Assembly: GCF_029813785.1 (NCBI RefSeq)
Contig: NZ_JARVKY010000008.1
Coordinates: 1 to 64,000 of the forward strand
Length of the DNA stretch: 64,000 bases
Reading direction: 5' to 3'
Source: Streptomyces sp. DH41
Lineage (GTDB): Bacteria > Actinomycetota > Actinomycetes > Streptomycetales > Streptomycetaceae
Part shown: positions 8,122 through 17,530 of the stretch, piece by piece
Numbering within the stretch: position 1 is the first letter of the stretch
Layout: each line of letters opens with the position of its first letter
Position numbers and translations under genes: made by a program
Notes under the pieces: model-generated
Told to the model about the DNA's origin: nothing
Seen by the model: the letters and a program-made list of their open reading frames with translations, nothing else
Databases searched by the model: none

Positions 8122-8637
8122 ATGCTGCACAGAGGTCAAGAGAGCACGGACGGCGCTGGAGGGGGCGAACTGACCGTTCCCATGGCGTGGTTGTACGCCG
8201 AGTACATCGCCGACGAGCTGCTTCGGACCGGCGACCTGATGCCGCCGACGTCCTTCGAGTTCCGTGCCGGGCGCGACGCCCTGGCGCTGACCGTCTTCCT
8301 GTCCGACACCGACGACGAGCTCAGCGGCATCCGGGTCATCACCCGGATGGAGACCTGGCTGTCCCTCACCGCCTACGACCAGCCGTGGCACGAGTGGGTC
8401 CGGGAGCGCCTGGCCGAGGCCACGGCCGACGCGGTGGCCGCCGGCCGGCACTCGCCGGACCTGGAACTGGCCCGGGCGGCCTGGCGCTGGCTGGAGGAGA
8501 CCGAACTGCTCGCCCCGGACCTGAACGCGGTGCCCGGCGGGGCACCGGTGACCGGGGAGGACGAGGGGCCGAAGGTGTGGACGCCGGCCTGGCAGCTGGG
8601 GCTGCCGCTCGGCCATCTCGCCATCCACCTCTTCTAG
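8122..8637 (+). CDS. Conserved-looking protein between sigma and anti-sigma genes, function unknown
   Basis: A 171-residue soluble protein with no signal peptide or membrane helix. It has a charged helical N-terminal half (AWLYAEYIADELLRTGD), a beta-type middle (DALALTVFLSD) and a WL-rich C-terminus. Only the family-neutral fold pattern can be described; it was not recognised. It lies between an ECF sigma gene and its probable anti-sigma gene on the same strand, which hints at a regulatory role in that pathway. The ATG at 8122 follows two purine-rich stretches (GGAGGAAGG and AGGAAGG). An upstream ATG at 8074 is the alternative. Confidence 0.65.
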   Translation: MLHRGQESTDGAGGGELTVPMAWLYAEYIADELLRTGDLMPPTSFEFRAGRDALALTVFLSDTDDELSGIRVITRMETWLSLTAYDQPWHEWVRERLAEATADAVAAGRHSPDLELARAAWRWLEETELLAPDLNAVPGGAPVTGEDEGPKVWTPAWQLGLPLGHLAIHLF

Positions 8638-8749
8638 CCACCCCGGCCGGTCTCCCCGGGTACCGGGCCGGTTCACGAACTTCTTCGAGGACGGACCAAT
8701 CCACGGGCCCGGCCGCTCCGAATGCCTCGGTCGCGATTCTGTCCGTGGC

Positions 8750-8768
8750 TTGAGTGATTCGGCCGTCC
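8750..8768 (+). repeat. Element shared upstream of both genes following the ECF sigma gene (copy 2)
   Basis: TTGAGTGATTCGGCCGTCC precedes the anti-sigma gene and differs from copy 1 at 8031 by two substitutions and one inserted base. An imperfect inverted repeat (GGTGCG..GGGTGGG / CCCACCCGCACC) follows immediately, up to about 8813. Confidence 0.35.
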
Positions 8769-8829
8769 GGTGCGTACGGGTGGGAGCACGGAGTAACCCC
8801 ACCCGCACCCAACGGCACGAGGATTCGGC

Positions 8830-9480
8830 ATGAGGTCCCTGGAGAGGCATCGTGACGTCGGCGCCTACGCGCTCGGCGTGCTGGACGAGGCGGAAGCGTT
8901 CCGCTTCGAGGACCACCTCATGGACTGCCCCCGGTGCGCGGCGCGGGTGACCGAATTCGGCCCCGCCGCCCGTCAGCTGATGCTGTACCGGCAGGCGACG
9001 CCCCGTCTCGTCCACCCCATGACCAGACCCGGCCCGCGGCTGCTCGACCGGCTGCTGTCCGAGGTGGCGGCGCGTCACCGGGCCGGCCGCAGGCGGGTGC
9101 TGTACGCGGTGGCCGCGGCGGTCGTGTGCGCCGTGGCCGGTCCCGGCGTCGTGATCCACGCGAGCCGGGCGGACACGGCGGGGCGGGTCACCGCGACCGA
9201 CGAACGGTCCGGGGTGTGGGCGCAGGTCACGGCCGAGGACCGGGCCTGGGGCACCGGCGTGGAACTGAAGGTCAGGGACGGGGCGGGCCCGCGCTCCTGC
9301 CGGCTGATCGCGGTCGGCCGTGACGGCACGGAGCAGACCGTCACCAGCTGGAACGTCCCCGGGCACGACGCCCTGCCGAGCACCATGCACGGCGGGGCCG
9401 CCCTGCGTCCCGGGCAGATCGCCCGTTACGAGGTACGGACCTCGCAGGGGGAGCGTCTGGTGACCCTTCCCGCCGGATGA
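8830..9480 (+). CDS. Anti-sigma factor with zinc-binding ASD domain
   Basis: A 216-residue membrane anti-sigma factor. The N-terminal zinc-containing anti-sigma domain shows the HxxxCxxC motif in FEDHLMDCPRC, preceded by the helix RHRDVGAYALGVLDEAEAFR. One membrane helix lies at about residues 90-112 (VLYAVAAAVVCAVAGPGVV). The remainder is an extracytoplasmic sensor domain with two further Cys. It most likely holds the nearby ECF sigma factor inactive until a cell-surface signal triggers release. The gap to the convergent glycosylase gene holds only a six-base-stem mini-hairpin (9487-9501). Confidence 0.85.
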   Translation: MRSLERHRDVGAYALGVLDEAEAFRFEDHLMDCPRCAARVTEFGPAARQLMLYRQATPRLVHPMTRPGPRLLDRLLSEVAARHRAGRRRVLYAVAAAVVCAVAGPGVVIHASRADTAGRVTATDERSGVWAQVTAEDRAWGTGVELKVRDGAGPRSCRLIAVGRDGTEQTVTSWNVPGHDALPSTMHGGAALRPGQIARYEVRTSQGERLVTLPAG

Positions 9481-9514
9481 CCGTTCGGCCGCCGCGCGGC
9501 CTGTCCGACGGCCG

Positions 9515-10378
9515 TCACTTGAGCAGCCGGGACAGCCTCCGGTCCGCCAGCGGTCTGCCGCCGGTCTGGCAGGTCGGACAGTACTGGAGCGAGGAGTCGC
9601 TGAAGGCGACCTCCCGCACGGTGTCGCCGCACACCGGGCAGGGCTCGCCGGTGCGGCCGTGCACGCGCAGCCCGCTCTTCTTCTCGGCCTTCAGCCGGCC
9701 GGCCGCGATGCCCCGGGAGCGCTCGACCGCCTCGGTGAGCGTCGTGCGCAGGGCCGCGTACAGCCGTGCGGTCTCCTCGTCGGTGAGCGAAGCGGCCAGT
9801 TTGAAGGGAGACATCCTCGCCGCGTGCAGGATCTCGTCGCTGTACGCGTTCCCCACGCCCGCGATGAGGCTCTGGTCGCGCAGTGCGCCCTTGAGCTGCC
9901 GCCGCTCGCCGTCGAGGAGGGCGGCGAAGCGCGCCTCGTCGAAGCCGTCGGCGAGCGGGTCGGGGCCGAGCCGGGCCACGCCCGGCACCTCCCGCGGGTC
10001 GGCCACGACGTACACGGCGAGCCGCTTCTGGGTGCCCGCCTCCGTCAGGTCGAAGCCGACGCCGGTCTCCAGGGCGACGCGCAGGGCCAGGGGGCCCTTG
10101 CCGGGGCGGGGGAGGCCGCCGGGGAGGGGGTCCTTCCAGTGCAGCCAGCCCGCGCGGGCCAGGTGGGTCACCAGGTGCGGGCCGCCCGCGGTCTCCACGT
10201 CGAGGAACTTGCCGTGGCGGTGCACGGCGGCCACCTGGTGGCCCTCCAGGGCGGTGAGCGGAGGGTCGTACGTCTTCAGGACACTGATCGCCACGGGCAG
10301 CACACGGACGATCTCGCGGCCGGCCAGGTGCTCGGTCAGGAAGTCCCTGAGCGCCTCGACCTCGGGCAGTTCTGGCAT
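9515..10378 (-). CDS. Fpg/Nei family DNA glycosylase
   Basis: A 287-residue bifunctional DNA glycosylase/AP lyase for oxidised bases. After Met removal the N-terminus is PELPEVE, which supplies the catalytic Pro and Glu. The helix-two-turn-helix with the AGVGNAYSDEILHAA signature follows in the middle. The C-terminal zinc finger is CPVC-x16-CPTC, so the protein is complete. Start is set by that invariant N-terminus; an upstream in-frame Met at 10432 would bury it and is excluded. The Fpg versus Nei substrate preference cannot be assigned by eye. It sits alone between convergent and co-directional regulatory genes. Confidence 0.9.
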   Translation of the reverse strand: MPELPEVEALRDFLTEHLAGREIVRVLPVAISVLKTYDPPLTALEGHQVAAVHRHGKFLDVETAGGPHLVTHLARAGWLHWKDPLPGGLPRPGKGPLALRVALETGVGFDLTEAGTQKRLAVYVVADPREVPGVARLGPDPLADGFDEARFAALLDGERRQLKGALRDQSLIAGVGNAYSDEILHAARMSPFKLAASLTDEETARLYAALRTTLTEAVERSRGIAAGRLKAEKKSGLRVHGRTGEPCPVCGDTVREVAFSDSSLQYCPTCQTGGRPLADRRLSRLLK

Positions 10379-10483
10379 ACGTCCAGGGTGCCACCGGGGA
10401 CCGACAGTGCCACCAGAGACCGACGGGGCCACCGGCTGCCTTCCGTGCCGGTGCCACTCCGGGACCGGCCGGGCCGGCTCAGT

Positions 10484-12574
10484 TCAGCCCGCCGGGTGGG
10501 ACACCACGAACTCGGACCACACGCACTTGCCGCCGCCTCGCGCCTCCACGCCCCACTCGTCGGCGAGCGCCTCGACCAGGAGCAGCCCCCGTCCGGAGAC
10601 ACCGGAGTCGCCGGCCTCACGGCGGCGCGGCAGGGCGCTGGAGGTGTCCTCGACCTCGACCCGCAGCCGGCGGTCGGTGCCGGTGAGCAGCCGCAGGGTG
10701 ACGATGGCGGAGCCCTCGGTGTGCATGAGGGCGTTGGTGACCAGTTCGTCGGCGATCAGTTCGATCTCGTCGCTCTGGTCCTTGGCACCCCAGGACCGGA
10801 CCGCGGCGCGGATCATGTGCCGGGCTTCGGTGAGGGCCTCGGGGTCGCCCGGGGAGACGTGCTGCTGGAGCCGGCCGAAGGTCCGGGGCGCGCCCATTCC
10901 GTGGCGGCGCAGCAGGAGCAGGGCCACGTCGTCGTCGCCGCGGCGCTCGTCGGCCACGTCGATGAGCCGGTCGGCCAGGTCGCGTACGTCCTGCGGGCCG
11001 GAGGCGACCAGCGCCGTGAGGACCTGTATCCCCTCGTCGAGGTCGGCGCCTGGCCGCTCGACCAGACCGTCGGTGCACAGCAGCAGGGTGTTGCCCGGGT
11101 CCAGTTCGACGGTGGCGACCGGGTAGGCGAGGCGCCCGAACTCGGCGGACAGGCCGAGCGGCAGCCCGCCCTCGACGGGGACCCGGCGACAGGAGCCGTC
11201 GCCGTGCCGCAGCAGTGGGTCGATGTGGCCGGCGCGGACCACCTGGACCACCCCGGTGGCGAGGTCCGCCTCCGCGTACAGGCAGGTCGCGAAGCGGTCG
11301 GTGTCGAGTTCGTGGAGGAAGACGGAGGCCCGTGCCATCACGGTGGCCGGGGGGTGGCCCTCGGCGGCGTAGGCGCGCAGCACGATGCGCAGTTGACCCA
11401 TGACGGCGGCGGCGTGCGTGTCGTGGCCCTGGACGTCGCCGATGACGGCGCCGACGCGTCCGCCGGGCAACGGGATCACGTCGTACCAGTCGCCGCCGAT
11501 GTCCCGGCCGAGGGCGCCGCCGATGGTGGCCGCGCGGTAGCGGACGGCGACGTCGCAGCCGGGCACGCTGGGGATGGTGCGCGGCAGCATGGCCTGCTGC
11601 AGGCCCTCGGCGAGGTCCATCTCCCGCTCGTAGAGCATGGCCCGCTGGAGGCTCTGCGCGATGCCGCTGCCGAGCGCGACGAGTACGTTGCGGTCCTCCG
11701 CGGAGAAGCCGCGCCGGTCGCTGTAGAGCAGCCCGATCGCGCCGATCGGCCGGGCCTGGGCGATCAGCGGCAGGTAGGCGGCCGCGGTGATGTTCAGGTG
11801 GGTGATGCTCTCCCACAGGAGGGGATAGCGTTCCGCGAAGTCCTCCGGCGACTCGATGAAGCGGGGGCTGAGGGTCCGTACCGCCTCGCTCATCGGGTAC
11901 GGCTCGTCGATCCGGGTGACGCGGGTGCCGGGGACGAAGCTGTCGTCGGGGCCGTCGGCGACCAGCCGGATGCGGTCGGCCTCGACCAGGCCCATCACGA
12001 GGCTGGTGGCGCCGAGCCGGGTGAGGCCGTGGGTGTCCCGCAGGACCTCGATGACGTCGTCCACCGTGCGGGCGTGCGCGAGCGCGGCCGTGGCCAGCTG
12101 GACGACGTTGGTGAGCCTGCGGCGGGCCTCGTCCTGCGCGGCCTGCTCGCGGCGGGCCTCGATGTCGGCGACCTCCTGGGTCGCGTCGCGGACGATGCCG
12201 ATGATCCGGCGGGGGCGGCCGGTCTCGTCGCGGCGGATGTAGCCCTGGGTGCGGGTCCAGCGCAGGGTGCCATCGCGGGTGCGCAGCCGGAAGTAGGTGC
12301 CGTAGTTCTCGCTGCCGTCCTTCATGGCCTGGGCGACCAGGGCGTCCAGGCGCCTGCCCTCCGCCGTGGGGACGCGCGGGGACAGCGACTCGGGGCGCCC
12401 GTCGTACTCCTCGGGGCGCAGGTCGAACACCTCGTAGGCCTGGGCGTCCATGTGGAACAGTCCCGTGTCCAGGTCCCAGTCGAAGCTGCCCATGCGGTTG
12501 AGCGCCAGGATGGGGTCCGGGTGGGCGGGCCAGTCGTCCGGGAGTGGCGGGGCACTCGCTCCCCGATCAGCCAT
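10484..12574 (-). CDS. PAS-GAF-SpoIIE phosphatase with HATPase domain
   Basis: A 696-residue cytoplasmic signalling protein. Order of domains: N-terminal PAS domain (about 20-135, GTYFRLRTRDGTLRWTRTQG), coiled linker, GAF domain (about 160-310), PP2C-type SpoIIE phosphatase (about 330-550, with GRDIGGDWYDVIPLPGG, GDVQGHD and a C-terminal RGDDDVALLLLRR), and an RsbW-like ATPase domain at the end (ELIADELVTNALMHTEG; SGRGLLLVEALADEWG). Such proteins typically control partner-switching by acting on anti-anti-sigma factors. Streptomyces encodes dozens. The start at MADRGAS has AAGGTGGGG upstream. No dedicated antagonist gene is adjacent. Confidence 0.9.
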   Translation of the reverse strand: MADRGASAPPLPDDWPAHPDPILALNRMGSFDWDLDTGLFHMDAQAYEVFDLRPEEYDGRPESLSPRVPTAEGRRLDALVAQAMKDGSENYGTYFRLRTRDGTLRWTRTQGYIRRDETGRPRRIIGIVRDATQEVADIEARREQAAQDEARRRLTNVVQLATAALAHARTVDDVIEVLRDTHGLTRLGATSLVMGLVEADRIRLVADGPDDSFVPGTRVTRIDEPYPMSEAVRTLSPRFIESPEDFAERYPLLWESITHLNITAAAYLPLIAQARPIGAIGLLYSDRRGFSAEDRNVLVALGSGIAQSLQRAMLYEREMDLAEGLQQAMLPRTIPSVPGCDVAVRYRAATIGGALGRDIGGDWYDVIPLPGGRVGAVIGDVQGHDTHAAAVMGQLRIVLRAYAAEGHPPATVMARASVFLHELDTDRFATCLYAEADLATGVVQVVRAGHIDPLLRHGDGSCRRVPVEGGLPLGLSAEFGRLAYPVATVELDPGNTLLLCTDGLVERPGADLDEGIQVLTALVASGPQDVRDLADRLIDVADERRGDDDVALLLLRRHGMGAPRTFGRLQQHVSPGDPEALTEARHMIRAAVRSWGAKDQSDEIELIADELVTNALMHTEGSAIVTLRLLTGTDRRLRVEVEDTSSALPRRREAGDSGVSGRGLLLVEALADEWGVEARGGGKCVWSEFVVSHPAG

Positions 12575-12698
12575 GGGCCCCACCTTGCCAGGATTTGTCT
12601 GATTCTTCGACTCCTGGTCCGCCGCCCCGGCGCCGCCTCCGGGGAACCTCCGGCCGACCGGGGTACACCGAGCGTAATCGTACGAGAGGAGCGCGGCC

Positions 12699-14120
12699 GT
12701 GGAGTGGTTCACCGCACCCGACTACTGGCTGAGCCGGCTGGTGTTCCAGCGGGCCCTTGCCGTCGTATACCTGGTCGCGTTCCTGACGGCGGCCCTGCAG
12801 TTCCGTGCGCTGATGGGCGAACGCGGTCTGACGCCCGTGCCCCGGTTCGTCGAGCGGGTGCCGTTCAAGCGGGCGCCGAGCCTGTTCCAGCTGCGCTACT
12901 CCGACCGTCTCTTCGCGGTCGTGGCGTGGGCGGGGTGCGCGGTGTCGGCGGCGCTGGTGGCGGGGCTGGACTCGCTGCTGCCGCTGTGGGGCGCGATGCT
13001 CCTGTGGCTGGTGCCGTGGCTGCTGTATCTGTCCATCGTCAACGTCGGGCAGACCTGGTACTCGTTCGGGTGGGAGTCGCTGCTGCTGGAGACCGGCTTC
13101 GTCGCCGTGTTCCTCGGCAACGACGAGGTGGCGCCCCCGGTCGTCGTCCTGTTCCTGCTGCGCTGGCTGCTGTTCCGGGTCGAGTTCGGGGCGGGGCTGA
13201 TCAAGATGCGGGGCGACGAGTGCTGGCGGAAGCTGACCTGCCTGGACCACCACCACGAGACCCAGCCGATGCCGGGCCCGCTGAGCTGGTATTTCCACTA
13301 CCTCCCCCGCCCCCTGCACCGCGTCGAGGTGGCCGCGAACCACGTCACACAGCTGGTGGTGCCCTTCCTGCTCTTCACCCCGCAGCCCCTCGCGACGGCC
13401 GCCGCGGCGCTGATGATCGCGACCCAGCTGTGGCTGGTGCTGTCGGGCAACTTCTCCTGGCTGAACTGGATCACCATCGTGCTGGCCCTTCCGGCGGTCC
13501 GGTTCCCGGCCGATCCGCCGTCCGTGGCCGCCGCGCCGCTCTGGTACGAGGTGGTGGTCCTCGCGGCGGCGGCGCTGCTGGTGTTCCTGAGCCACCGGCC
13601 GGTCCGCAACATGATCTCCCGCGGCCAGGTGATGAACCGCTCCTTCGACTCGCTCCACCTGGTCAACACCTACGGCGCCTTCGGGAGCGTCAGCCGGGTC
13701 CGTTACGAGGTGGTGATCGAGGGGACCGCCGACGAGGTGGCCCGCGAGGACGGGGACTGGCGGGAGTACGAGTTCAAGGGCAAGCCCGGGGATCCGCGGC
13801 GCCGGCCGCGCCAGTTCGCGCCGTACCACCTCCGGCTGGACTGGCTGATGTGGTTCGCCGCGCTGTCGCCCTCGTACGCGGGGTCGTGGTTCGGCACCCT
13901 CGTGGAACGGCTGCTGGAGAACGACCGGGCGACGCTGAGACTGCTGCGGCGCTCCCCGTTCCCGCCCGACGCGCCGCCGCGCTTCGTCCGCGCCCGGCTG
14001 TTCCGCTACCGGTACACGACGTGGCGCGAGCTGCGGGAGACGGGCGCGTGGTGGGAGCGGACGTATGTGCGGGAGTACCTGCCGCCGACGCGGCTGGCGG
14101 GGGTGCCGGAGAAACCGTAG
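12699..14120 (+). CDS. Lipase maturation factor family membrane protein
   Basis: A 473-residue polytopic membrane protein matching the bacterial branch of the LMF1 (lipase maturation factor) family. It starts PDYWLSRLVFQRALAVVYL. The family-typical stretch WYSFGWESLLLETGF is present, as are FRVEFGAGLIKMRGDECW and the Trp/His-rich HHETQPMPGPLSWYFH. A conserved soluble C-terminal domain (NTYGAFGSVSRVRYEVVIEG) follows several helices. In animals LMF1 helps fold secreted lipases; a bacterial role is unproven. GTG start with GAGAGGAGC upstream. Convergent with the GH38 gene, with a strong terminator between. Confidence 0.87.
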   Translation: MEWFTAPDYWLSRLVFQRALAVVYLVAFLTAALQFRALMGERGLTPVPRFVERVPFKRAPSLFQLRYSDRLFAVVAWAGCAVSAALVAGLDSLLPLWGAMLLWLVPWLLYLSIVNVGQTWYSFGWESLLLETGFVAVFLGNDEVAPPVVVLFLLRWLLFRVEFGAGLIKMRGDECWRKLTCLDHHHETQPMPGPLSWYFHYLPRPLHRVEVAANHVTQLVVPFLLFTPQPLATAAAALMIATQLWLVLSGNFSWLNWITIVLALPAVRFPADPPSVAAAPLWYEVVVLAAAALLVFLSHRPVRNMISRGQVMNRSFDSLHLVNTYGAFGSVSRVRYEVVIEGTADEVAREDGDWREYEFKGKPGDPRRRPRQFAPYHLRLDWLMWFAALSPSYAGSWFGTLVERLLENDRATLRLLRRSPFPPDAPPRFVRARLFRYRYTTWRELRETGAWWERTYVREYLPPTRLAGVPEKP

Positions 14121-14168
14121 CCGCACGGGCGGACGGGCCCGGCTCACGGGTGAACCGGGCCCGTGCGG
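14121..14168. terminator. Bidirectional terminator with nested hairpins
   Basis: The outer arms CCGCACGGGC (14121-14130) and GCCCGTGCGG (14159-14168) are perfect complements. An alternative inner pair, GGGCCCGG (14135-14142) and CCGGGCCC (14155-14162), overlaps them. It fills the gap between two convergent genes. Confidence 0.65.
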
Positions 14169-14171
14169 ACG

Positions 14172-17100
14172 CTACGCGCGCGTCAGCCGCAGGGTCATCA
14201 GCTGGAACGGGCGCAGCCGTACGGCGATCCGGTCGCCGTCGGCCTCGACCGTGGACTCCTCTTTGGCGAGCGGCCGCTCCAGCAGGTCGGTGACCGCCAC
14301 GCCGGCGACCTGGAAGCCGGCCGTCAGGGTGGCCCGCACCCGGCCGCCATGGGCCTCGTGGAAGCGGACGACGACGTCGCCGCTGCCGTCGTCGGCCAGC
14401 TTGACGGCGGTGACCACGACCGCGTCCCGGTCGGCCGACACCAGCGGCGCGACCTCCCCGGCGCCCGTGACCCGCCGCTCGGGCAGGTTGATCCGCCAGC
14501 CCTCGCGCACGGCGTCGCCGATGCCCGCGCCCGGCACCAGCGCGTGCCGGAACCGGTGCACGCCCTGGTCGGTCTCGGGGTCGGGGAAGCGCGGGGCACG
14601 GAGCAGGGACACCCGGACCGTGGTGGTCGTACCGGCGTCGCCGTCGGTACGGACGGTGCGGGTGACGTCGTGGCCGTACGTCGAGTCGTTGACGACGGCC
14701 ACACCCCAGCCGGGCTCCTCCAGGTGGAGGAAGCGGTGATTGCAGGCCTCGAACTTGGCCGCCTCCCAACTGGTGTTGGTGTGCGTGGGCCGGTGGAAAT
14801 GCCCGAACTGGGTCTCGGACGCGTACCGTTCGGCGTGCACGTCGAGCGGGAAGGCGAGCTTGAGGAACTTCTCCGTCTCGTGCCAGTCGACCTCGGTGTC
14901 CACTTCCAGCCTGCGCTCCCCCGGCGCCAGCGTCAGGAGCTGGATGACGCGGGAGGAGCCGAAGGTGCGGACGACCCGCACCGAGGCGCCGTCGTCGCCG
15001 GGGGCGACCTCGTCGGCGCCGGTGAGGTCGGTGACCGTGTTGCGGTAGAACGCGTCGACGTCCCAGGCGTCCCACATGTTGGGGAGGTCGGGGTGGAGCT
15101 GGAGCAGGTTGCCGGCCCCGCCCGGCGCGATGGTCTCGCGGTCGGCGGCGATGTCGTACGCCGACACGACCAGCCCCCGGTCGTCGATCTCGACGCGCAG
15201 CAGACCGTTGTCGAGGACATGGCCGCCGCCGGGGCGGGCGGTGCGGCCGGTGCGGCCCCCGGTGGCGGGCGCGGCGGCGGCGCCCGCCGGGACTCCTGCC
15301 CTCGCGTGCGGGGCGGAGTTGAAGACCAGCGGGGTGGCGCCCTCGCCGGCCAGGGCGCGCTGCGCGGCGTCGATGATCCCGTTCAGCTCGTCGGCGACCC
15401 GGTCGTAGGTCGCGCGGGCCTCGCGGTGCACCCAGGCGATGGAGGAGCCGGGCAGGATGTCGTGGAACTGGTGCAGCAGGACCGTCTTCCAGACGCGGTC
15501 CAGGTCGTCGTACGGGTAGGGGAACCCGGCGCGCACGGCGGCCGTGGCCGCCCACAGTTCGGCCTCCCGCAGGAGGTGTTCGCTGCGGCGGTTGCCCTGC
15601 TTGGTCCTGGCCTGGCTGGTGAGGGTGGCGCGGTGGAGTTCGAGGTAGAGCTCGCCGACCCAGACGGGCGGCTCGGGGTTCTCGGCCTCGGCCTTCTCGA
15701 AGAAGGCTCCCGGGGTCTCCCAGGTGACGGTCGCCGAGCCCTCCAGGTCACGCAGCCGGGCCGCCTTGGCGATCATCTCGCGGGTGGTGCCGCCGCCCCC
15801 GTCGCCCCAGCCGGTCGGGGCGAGGGAGTGCCGGGCGACGCCCTTGTCCTTGAAGTTGCGGGCGGCGTGCGCGATCTCGCTGCCCTTCATCGAGCAGTTG
15901 TAGGTGTCGACGGGCGGGAAGTGGGTGAAGATCCGGGTGCCGTCGATGCCCTCCCAGCGGAAGGTGTGGTGCGGGAACTTGTTCGTCTGCGACCAGGAGA
16001 TCTTCTGCGTCAGCAGGTACTTGGTGCCGGCCGCCTTGATGATCTGCGGCAGTCCGGCCGCGAAGCCGAAGGTGTCCGGGAGCCACGCCTCGTCGTTCTC
16101 GACGCCGAACTCGTCGAGGAAGAACCGCTTGCCGTGCACGAACTGCCGGGCCATCGCCTCCGAGCCGGGCATGTTGGTGTCCGACTCCACCCACATGCCG
16201 CCGGCCGGCACGAACCGGCCGTCCGCCACGGCCTTCTTCACCCGGGCCCACACCTCGGGCCGGTGGTCGCGGACCCACGCCCACTGCTGGGCCTGCGACA
16301 TGGCGAAGACGAAGTCCGGCTCGTCCTCCAGGAGGGCGGTCATGTTGGAGGTCGTACGGGCCACCTTGCGCACGGTCTCGCGCAGCGGCCACAGCCACGC
16401 CGAGTCGATGTGCGCGTGGCCGACGGCGCTGATCCGGTGCGCCGAGGGGACGGCGGGGGCGGAGAGGACGCCGGTGAGGCGGGTACGGGCCTGCTCCGCC
16501 GTGCCGTTCACGTCCTGGAGGTCGACCGCGTCCAGCGCCCTGTCCACCGCGCGCAGGATCTCCCAGCGGCGCTGTGACTCCACCGGCAGCTCGGCCATCA
16601 GCTCGCCGAGCACCTCCAGGTCGAGCACGAGGTTCCACACCTCCTCGTCGAGGACCGCGAGGTCCATACGGGCGAGGGTGTACAGCGGTTCGCCGCCGGC
16701 GGTGTCCTTGTCGCCGAGCGGCGTGGGCACGAAGGGGCGGGTGCCGAAGATGACGGGGTTGGAGGCGGCCTCGACGTGCAGGCGCACCTCCTCGCCGCCC
16801 TCGACGGGGGCGCCGATCCGCACCCACTGGTTGCGGGGGTTGATGCCCTTCACCGGGGTGCCGTCGGGACGGTGGACCAGGCCCTCGCACTGGAAGCCGG
16901 GCATGTTCTCGTCGAAGCCGAGGTCGAGGATCGCCTCGACGGTCTTCCCGGCCCACTCCTCGGGCACGGTGCCGGTGACGCGGAACCAGCTGGTGCCCCA
17001 GGGAGCGCCCCAGCGGGCGCCCACCTCGATGGGCTCGGGGGCGGCGGCGAGTCCCTCGGCGACCGGCACAGGCTCACCGGGGGCGTTCCACACCGCGACG

Positions 17101-17195
17101 TCCAGCGGCAGGAACTCGGGGTACACGGCGGGGCGGATGCGCTCGTCGAGGACGCGCTTGAGGCGGGCTTCGACCAGGTCGCGGTCGTCATGCAT
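14172..17195 (-). CDS. Glycoside hydrolase family 38 alpha-mannosidase
   Basis: A 1007-residue retaining alpha-mannosidase with no signal peptide, so probably cytoplasmic. An N-terminal beta domain leads to the GH38 catalytic barrel (about 260-530). It shows GHAHIDSAWLWPLRET (metal His/Asp) and GGMWVESDTNMPGSEA (catalytic Asp), then the mid-domain and a long C-terminal beta-sandwich (GH38C) with VVNDSTYGHDV. Length and order match bacterial GH38 enzymes that trim mannosides from glycans. The chosen start MHDDRDLVEARL has a GGAG upstream; a longer frame up to 17420 is low-complexity and rejected. Regulation is not evident. Confidence 0.9.
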   Translation of the reverse strand: MHDDRDLVEARLKRVLDERIRPAVYPEFLPLDVAVWNAPGEPVPVAEGLAAAPEPIEVGARWGAPWGTSWFRVTGTVPEEWAGKTVEAILDLGFDENMPGFQCEGLVHRPDGTPVKGINPRNQWVRIGAPVEGGEEVRLHVEAASNPVIFGTRPFVPTPLGDKDTAGGEPLYTLARMDLAVLDEEVWNLVLDLEVLGELMAELPVESQRRWEILRAVDRALDAVDLQDVNGTAEQARTRLTGVLSAPAVPSAHRISAVGHAHIDSAWLWPLRETVRKVARTTSNMTALLEDEPDFVFAMSQAQQWAWVRDHRPEVWARVKKAVADGRFVPAGGMWVESDTNMPGSEAMARQFVHGKRFFLDEFGVENDEAWLPDTFGFAAGLPQIIKAAGTKYLLTQKISWSQTNKFPHHTFRWEGIDGTRIFTHFPPVDTYNCSMKGSEIAHAARNFKDKGVARHSLAPTGWGDGGGGTTREMIAKAARLRDLEGSATVTWETPGAFFEKAEAENPEPPVWVGELYLELHRATLTSQARTKQGNRRSEHLLREAELWAATAAVRAGFPYPYDDLDRVWKTVLLHQFHDILPGSSIAWVHREARATYDRVADELNGIIDAAQRALAGEGATPLVFNSAPHARAGVPAGAAAAPATGGRTGRTARPGGGHVLDNGLLRVEIDDRGLVVSAYDIAADRETIAPGGAGNLLQLHPDLPNMWDAWDVDAFYRNTVTDLTGADEVAPGDDGASVRVVRTFGSSRVIQLLTLAPGERRLEVDTEVDWHETEKFLKLAFPLDVHAERYASETQFGHFHRPTHTNTSWEAAKFEACNHRFLHLEEPGWGVAVVNDSTYGHDVTRTVRTDGDAGTTTTVRVSLLRAPRFPDPETDQGVHRFRHALVPGAGIGDAVREGWRINLPERRVTGAGEVAPLVSADRDAVVVTAVKLADDGSGDVVVRFHEAHGGRVRATLTAGFQVAGVAVTDLLERPLAKEESTVEADGDRIAVRLRPFQLMTLRLTRA

Positions 17196-17530
17196 GCGGG
17201 GTGCTCCGTGGTTGAGGGGGCGGACGAGGGCGGAGTGCGGGGGCCTCCCGGGGGGTGTCAACCAGGTGTGGGTCACGGTGGCGGGGGCCGACGTGGTGTA
17301 CAGCTCCCCCACCGCGCGCACTTCGAACCGTGCGGCGCGGGCCCGCTTCGGTGCGGTGCGGCGCGTCCGCTCGACAACCGCGTTCACACCGGACGTCAGC
17401 CATGTCGGGTCGGCCGGCACAGGGCGGGTCGGCCGGTTCGGGCTCTCGACGCGGAGGTGCCCGGGCGGGCAGAGTGCTTTCTGCGTACTCGCCAGTAATC
17501 CCGTTCCCCCGCCACCCCGAGGAGCCCTCC
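17196..17530. promoter_or_regulatory. Divergent intergenic region, no gene seen
   Basis: A 335-base gap between the leftward mannosidase and the rightward amidase. The only marked features are short GTGCGG/GGTCGGCCGG direct repeats around 17330-17440. Both promoters should lie here, but neither could be placed. Confidence 0.35.

Noticed and set aside
9659..14293. Very long rightward open frame of 1544 codons
   Set aside because: It runs antisense to the glycosylase and SpoIIE genes and through the lipase maturation factor gene in another frame. The translation is low-complexity Gly/Val/Arg/Asp, the usual shadow of GC-rich genes.
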